This document shows, piece by piece, positions 59,891 to 64,000 of a DNA stretch of 64,000 nucleotides. The DNA is from Notospermus geniculatus (Eukaryota; Nemertea; Pilidiophora; Heteronemertea; Lineidae), in NCBI GenBank assembly GCA_002633025.1, contig NMRB01000209.1, positions 356,951 to 420,950 of the forward strand, read 5' to 3'. The notes under the pieces were generated by a model. It had not been told where the DNA came from. It worked only from the letters and a program-made list of their open reading frames with translations, and searched no databases. Within the stretch, counting starts at the first letter, position 1. Each line of letters starts with the position of its first letter. The translations under genes and the position numbers were made by a program.

Positions 59891-60318
59891 TAATGGTGGC
59901 ATGGTTATTTTTCATGTGTTCTTCATATATCGACCCCTGGTGGAAAGAGGCCGAGTTATCGAAATACCGGTACATATGGTGTCGTGCACATCTGTAGTTG
60001 AGTACTTAAACATTCTAAAGTTTCCAGTTCAAGTTCCTCCGATGAAATGTAGGCAATAATTGCAAAGTCATATTACAATGCTGTCTTTTTAAAGTGTGAC
60101 TCCTGACCTTGAAAAGTAGGTCAAGTTCGAAATCTATGCAAAATATTATGCAGCTGTTACAGATACACCAACACACACAGTTTTGTTCCTACTTCACAAA
60201 TAGGCAAGGAATAATGCTTATAAATATCATATGTGAATTACAGAGTACCTATGTCAATTTTATCAAATTTTCCCCGAGTTGCTAACATAAAACTTCCATT
60301 GTCAAAGTTACCGGTAAA

Positions 60319-62762
60319 TCACAGTTTGGGTTTAGGGTCAAATCTCTTCAAGGAAAATAGTGACAAGTCGTAAGATGGCTTGCGTCCAACTGCTAGTTCC
60401 ATAAGCACTTTTCCAACCACTGGTGCCATCTTGAAACCATGGCCTGAAATGACAACAAAACGCTGTGTAGTCACATGAAAAACACATTTGTATTACAAAA
60501 TAGATATTCTGATGGTGTCTCGCCATTTTGCCTACAACCATTTCACCTACCATCATTTTGCCTACTGCCATTTGGCCTACAACCATTTCGCCTACAGCCA
60601 TTTCGCCTACAACCATTTCACCTACAACCATTTCGCCTACTGCCATTTCGCCTACAACCATTTCCCCTACAGCCATTTCGCCTATTTGGCATTTCGCCTA
60701 CTAGCCATTTCGCCTACTAACCAATTCGCCTACTCGCCATTTCGCCTACTTTCAATGACTTTCACTGCCAGCTGTTTTGTTTGAACTGGAAGGAAAACTT
60801 TGTGGCAAAAGCAGGATTTCCAGATTGATATTGGTTAATTTGTTTACTGGATTATGGAGTACAGTAATTAAGTATGTACCTGTGCACAAAAACAGAATCA
60901 ATACCAAACTACAGTGTAATTAAGCAAGGAGCCTGTAAAGGACTCTAAAGTGTCTAAGGGCCGATTTCACAAAGGGTATTAAGACTCAGACGCGTGTAAC
61001 TTCATCATTGTCATAAGGTTTCAACATGACTTCTCCTGAAAGGAATGGTTCTGATAGGATGTCCTGGAAGATAGTAGGCCTACACCTGGATTTGGAACTA
61101 AATTTTTCCCTTTCATCAGGACAACAACAGAAACATCACAATTAATGTATGGTACTGTTGTTTGGTTGGGACCCGGTATCCCACCAACTCAAAGGATGAT
61201 AGGCCTACATACTTCATGATATTCCACATCAACATCAGATTTTTGGTTCACTAGAGTGACCATTATTTTCATCCTTGATTTTCTGTCACGGTTAATGTTC
61301 GCGGATTTTCTCAGCTGTGGTATAACCTTTTGAGCTGAAATTTGTAGGGTATGATTTTTTTGTATAATAAACCCGTGTCTGCGTGGTATTTGGCAAATAT
61401 TGTGGCCTATTTTTTTAGATATTAGCAATTTGAGAGCTTGGAAGAGGAATTCCCTTGATATGTAAATATAACAATATACAATTGATAACAAAGCTTCTTT
61501 TCGTTGATCACGCCGAAATAACAAGTATTTGTCATCATTGGGAGAAAAACTACCTTGAAGCACATGCGTACGAGGGTATGGCAGCTACGTCATTTTTTGT
61601 CGTTACCAAGGATTCGAAAGTTTAATATGACGTCACGAGAACTGTGACGTCATAGCGACGTCATAACTGTGACGTCACAGTCACGATAACTGTGACGTCA
61701 TAGGATGATGTCACGCGAATGAGTCCGTGCAGATGATGTGCTGCGAGACAGACGATCTTTCCTGACTATTCACCACACTCATTGAACACACACTGACTTT
61801 CCCACAGCCGTTCATCAACCTCTAGTGAACCATGTCGCCGAAAGGCTTGTTTACCCCTTTTTTGCCACAATTGTTCCTGAATGGAATAAATCATTACCTG
61901 AAAAGCCAGCTCCAATCACAATGTTTTTCCAATGGGGATGTCTATCCAAAATGAAATTGTCGTCAGGAGTGTTCTGAAAGAAGCCAGGTGTGTCGTTCAC
62001 ATCTTTGTATTGTTTAAGTCAACATGCACATAAAAAGTCATATGTACAGTGTAGATGGCTGCCACAATGAAGATTTAAAATGGACTTCTGATATACAGGT
62101 ATGTACGACAGGGAACAGTGTGCCTTGTACTTATAATGTGAGTTCTTATATACATGTAACGCATTTCCAGTTGAACTGCTCAATGGGCTTTACATTATAC
62201 ATGTATTATTACCCCAGCTATAGGTCTGTTCATTCCAATTTCCTTTCTCCACTTCCTGGGGAGTATTACAGTCCTGGCAGCCGATTTCAGTGCTCTTGGA
62301 CTAACATTCACATAGACCATCACTACCAGCCAGGGCCCATGTTCCCGAGGCCGTCGTTAGGTTAACGATGTCGTTAAAACTGGTAAAATGCATAGCGTAA
62401 CGACATCGTTAACCTAACGACGGCTTCGGGAACAGGACCCCTGGTCTTTTACACCTGGGTGGGGTGAAGCAAGTGAGGCAGAGTGACTTGCTCAAGGTCA
62501 TAAGCCAGCGTGTTTTCTTGGTCAGGACTGGGAATCGAACCCGGGACCCTCGGATCAGGAGTCCGTCACGCTAACCACTAGACCACGCTGTTCTACTTAC
62601 GGTATATATGCATTTCTCCACTATGCTTGGCTTTGGTTCGATGGTTGGAAAGTGAGTCCTGACAAACTCCGTCAAATTCCGCAGTATGATTTCATTTTCA
62701 CTCCTGTGTTTATCTGAATCTCGGTCATTAGGGTCAACTTCCGGCCCACCATGGTAACAAAA
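60319..62762 (-). CDS. PIPOX: Peroxisomal sarcosine/pipecolate oxidase, last three exons
   Basis: PIPOX oxidises sarcosine, L-pipecolate and L-proline in peroxisomes using covalent FAD, making H2O2. Exons, read leftward: 62762-62601 ([15 protein letters not shown] to [10 protein letters not shown]), 61973-61898 ([19 protein letters not shown]) and 60443-60319 ([19 protein letters not shown] to the stop). All borders are GT-AG and in phase. They align with the C-terminal 120 residues of animal PIPOX, including CYHHG-like, CxYTxTPD, FILDRHP, IGAGFSGHGFK and PSYDL. The [13 protein letters not shown] stretch closes the FAD/substrate site. The final residues are KPKL; PKL is a non-standard variant of the SKL-type PTS1 signal. 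The 5' exons with the FAD-binding GxGxxG lie beyond 64000. Confidence 0.93.
60522..60755. repeat. Minisatellite of CATTTCGCCTACAAC units
   Basis: About fifteen units of 15-16 bp, CCATTTCGCCTACAA and variants, in the PIPOX intron. It is the same word, on the opposite strand, as the array at 38701-38895, although the flanks are unrelated. Confidence 0.88.
61628..61700. promoter_or_regulatory. Cluster of TGACGTCA (CRE) sites
   Basis: Perfect 8-bp palindromes at 61628-61635, 61645-61652, 61670-61677 and 61693-61700, and CGACGTCA at 61656-61663. These match the CREB/ATF consensus. They lie in a PIPOX intron, 200 bp downstream (in gene sense) of the 61898 donor. They could be an enhancer or simply a tandem/inverted repeat of ACTGTGACGTCA. 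Confidence 0.5.
62252..62593 (-). mobile_element. tRNA-derived SINE, interrupted by a hairpin
   Basis: On the minus strand: GTGGTCTAGTGGTTAGC (A box), GGGTTCGATTCCCAG (B box), then TGACCTTGAGCAAGTCAC and the same tail as 29546-29800. The hairpin at 62332-62443 interrupts the tail; compared with the intact copy about 11 bases are lost at the insertion point. Confidence 0.85.
62332..62443. mobile_element. CATGTTCCCGAGG hairpin nested in the SINE
   Basis: CAGGGCCCATGTTCCCGAGG at the left and CTTCGGGAACAGGACCCCTG at the right, with the same GTTAACGATGTCGTT stem as 53090-53195. Confidence 0.85.
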
Positions 62763-62807
62763 CTGAATGCAGAGGAACACAAATCTAAAGCATATAAATG
62801 TGACCCC

Positions 62808-62968
62808 GCTGCACCAAAAGTAGGCATTTGTCGCAACCGAGGAAAGGCCTTACAACACAAGAGCTGAAATGTAGGCCTAACGGTACGTCTCTGCAGTATT
62901 GGACAGCACTGATAATAGTTGAGTAAACTGACGATCAAGCGACAAGCACCTGCTTTTGGTGGAGCAGC
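62808..62968. mobile_element. GCTGCACCAAAAGTAGGC element
   Basis: GCTGCACCAAAAGTAGGC..TTGTCGC and GCGACAAGCACCTGCTTTTGG..GCAGC are inverted ends. The interior GACAGCACTGATAATAGTTG recurs at about 63598-63620 and, inverted, at about 54219-54240. The two flanking copies are more decayed. Confidence 0.75.
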
Positions 62969-63159
62969 TCACAAATACAATGTACTCCAAAGCAATAGTT
63001 GACTACATGTATTCGAACTAAATTCGTCACAGCACAACCTCACACTTAGGGCTTCAAATTCATGTTTGTAGCATCAAGAGGAACACAGCAGTAAGCCTAA
63101 TGAAAGTTGTCAAATGTGACCTGCTTAATTTGACGCATGTCGCAATAGTGGAAAGGGTT

Positions 63160-63533
63160 AAAGGGAGACCTCCGAAAAATATTGCCCGGCGGGCACAAGT
63201 TGTCTGAGTTGTAGCGCCGTCTGTTAATAACACGGTGACACTACGCTATATCACAGGCCCCTGTAGAGCTATTAGTGAGCTTAGAACACGTATCTAAACC
63301 GAAAAACACTAGTTTGTAAAAAACACCCCCCGAGCTCACGAATTTATGAGCTCTTGGTGTGTTTTAGATACGTGTTGTGTTTTTTAGATACATTTGGTTA
63401 GAAAGGTGTTCGAAACTCACAGATAGCTCTACAGGCGCCTGTGATATAGCGTAGTGTCACCGCGTATTAACAGACAGCGCTACAACTCAGACAACTTGTG
63501 CCCGCCGGGCAATATTTTCGCATGCCTCCCTTT
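63160..63533. mobile_element. MITE with inverted arms of about 115 bp
   Basis: AAAGGGAGACCTCCG..AAAATATTGCCCGGCGGGC at the left is complementary to GCCCGCCGGGCAATATTTTCG..CCTCCCTTT at the right, and the arms continue through ACACTACGCTATATCACAGG and its inverse. CTCACGAATTTATGAG type palindromes lie in the loop. Confidence 0.85.
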
Positions 63534-64000
63534 AATGGTTTTATGACATAATAAATGTAGCTGAAATGAACATCTATGAGGATTTTCAAAAGTGGTGGAC
63601 AGCACTGAATATAGTTGAATAAACTGACAACCCAATGATGATCTCTTGCGACAAGCATCAATCTCATACCCAGATCTACCTCATCCGAGGATATCTCTGG
63701 CAAGGGCTATGACTTGTCCAGAATTTCTGAACAACCGCTGGCAGCGTGCCAAAATGTTTGTTTCACACAATATTTCGTTCTTCAATGACTGAAAAATATC
63801 ATACATGCCTAAAAAGCCATATAATACCCCAAAACACGAAGTTGTTGAGTATTAGAGCAATTTCAAACGAATAGTTAGTTGGCAACATCATGCCGCGGGT
63901 GCCAGTCTTGGTGTGATTCGCCTCAAAATTAGTATATCGTGCATGCGCAGTATTCCTAAGTTGTCAGCCATTTCCAGTGGTGTACGTTGTAGGAACGTAA

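Larger units (their letters stand above)
49903..60318. other. Intergenic region, repeats only
   Basis: Between the end of the Cys-rich gene and the PIPOX 3' end I find no exon with recognisable protein or paired splice sites. The 140-codon frame at 51777-52199 overlaps an inverted repeat (ATAGGCTGTTCGC/GCGAACAGCCTAT, about 51910-52155) and resembles no domain I know. Named repeats are listed separately; 55060-57030 shows no clear structure. Confidence 0.55.
62763..64000. other. PIPOX intron or 5' flank, repeats only
   Basis: No further PIPOX exon could be recognised on the minus strand. The stretch holds the elements 62808-62968 and 63160-63533 and a decayed relative of the former around 63540-63680. 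The last 300 bases show nothing definite. Confidence 0.55.

Noticed and set aside
60338-60784. Repetitive frames ([19 protein letters not shown])
   Set aside because: They are translations of the 15-bp minisatellite; the true frame here is the PIPOX last exon on the minus strand.

Overview
This is a eukaryotic genomic window: genes are split into short exons with GT-AG introns, and the sequence is dense with small inverted-repeat transposons. It appears to come from a draft assembly of a highly polymorphic animal, probably a marine invertebrate and perhaps a deuterostome such as an echinoderm, hemichordate or lancelet. The species cannot be fixed from the sequence. There is one 322-base N gap (35142-35463) and several single Ns that mark doubtful joins.

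Layout. 597-11615 (+): the 3' part of a SHC-type adaptor gene (PTB, CH1 with a YYND site, SH2). Its two central SH2 exons are tandemly duplicated. 13401-29545 and 29974-49767: two versions (A and B) of one 16-20 kb segment in the same orientation. Each carries an ASPHD-like membrane-anchored 2-oxoglutarate hydroxylase gene on the minus strand, and head-to-head with it a + strand gene for an unrecognised Cys-rich protein ending in a PPSYDEA motif. A and B are very similar in exons but differ by many transposon insertions, and each lacks pieces of the Cys-rich gene at single-N joins. They are therefore either a recent tandem duplication or two unmerged haplotypes. 49903-60318: intergenic and transposon-rich, with no exon I can support. 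60319-62762 (-): the last three exons of a PIPOX-like peroxisomal sarcosine/pipecolate oxidase, running off the right side.

The rest is mobile DNA, mostly non-autonomous. Comparing A with B, and the two SHC repeat units with each other, gives natural filled/empty sites that define element ends: GGCC-ended elements with TWA target duplications, CAGGG...CCCTG elements (including many 100-150 bp hairpins), Tc1-like and pogo-like TA elements, a TTAA element, a foldback element, and two tRNA-derived SINEs with a MIR/CORE-like middle.

The genes share no obvious pathway: SHC is a tyrosine-kinase adaptor, ASPHD a predicted membrane hydroxylase, PIPOX a peroxisomal amine oxidase. The ASPHD and Cys-rich genes probably share a bidirectional promoter. 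The most distinctive protein is the Cys-rich/PPxY one; the most distinctive DNA is the set of hairpin elements with common ends and unrelated interiors, including two different hairpins in the same site of copies A and B.
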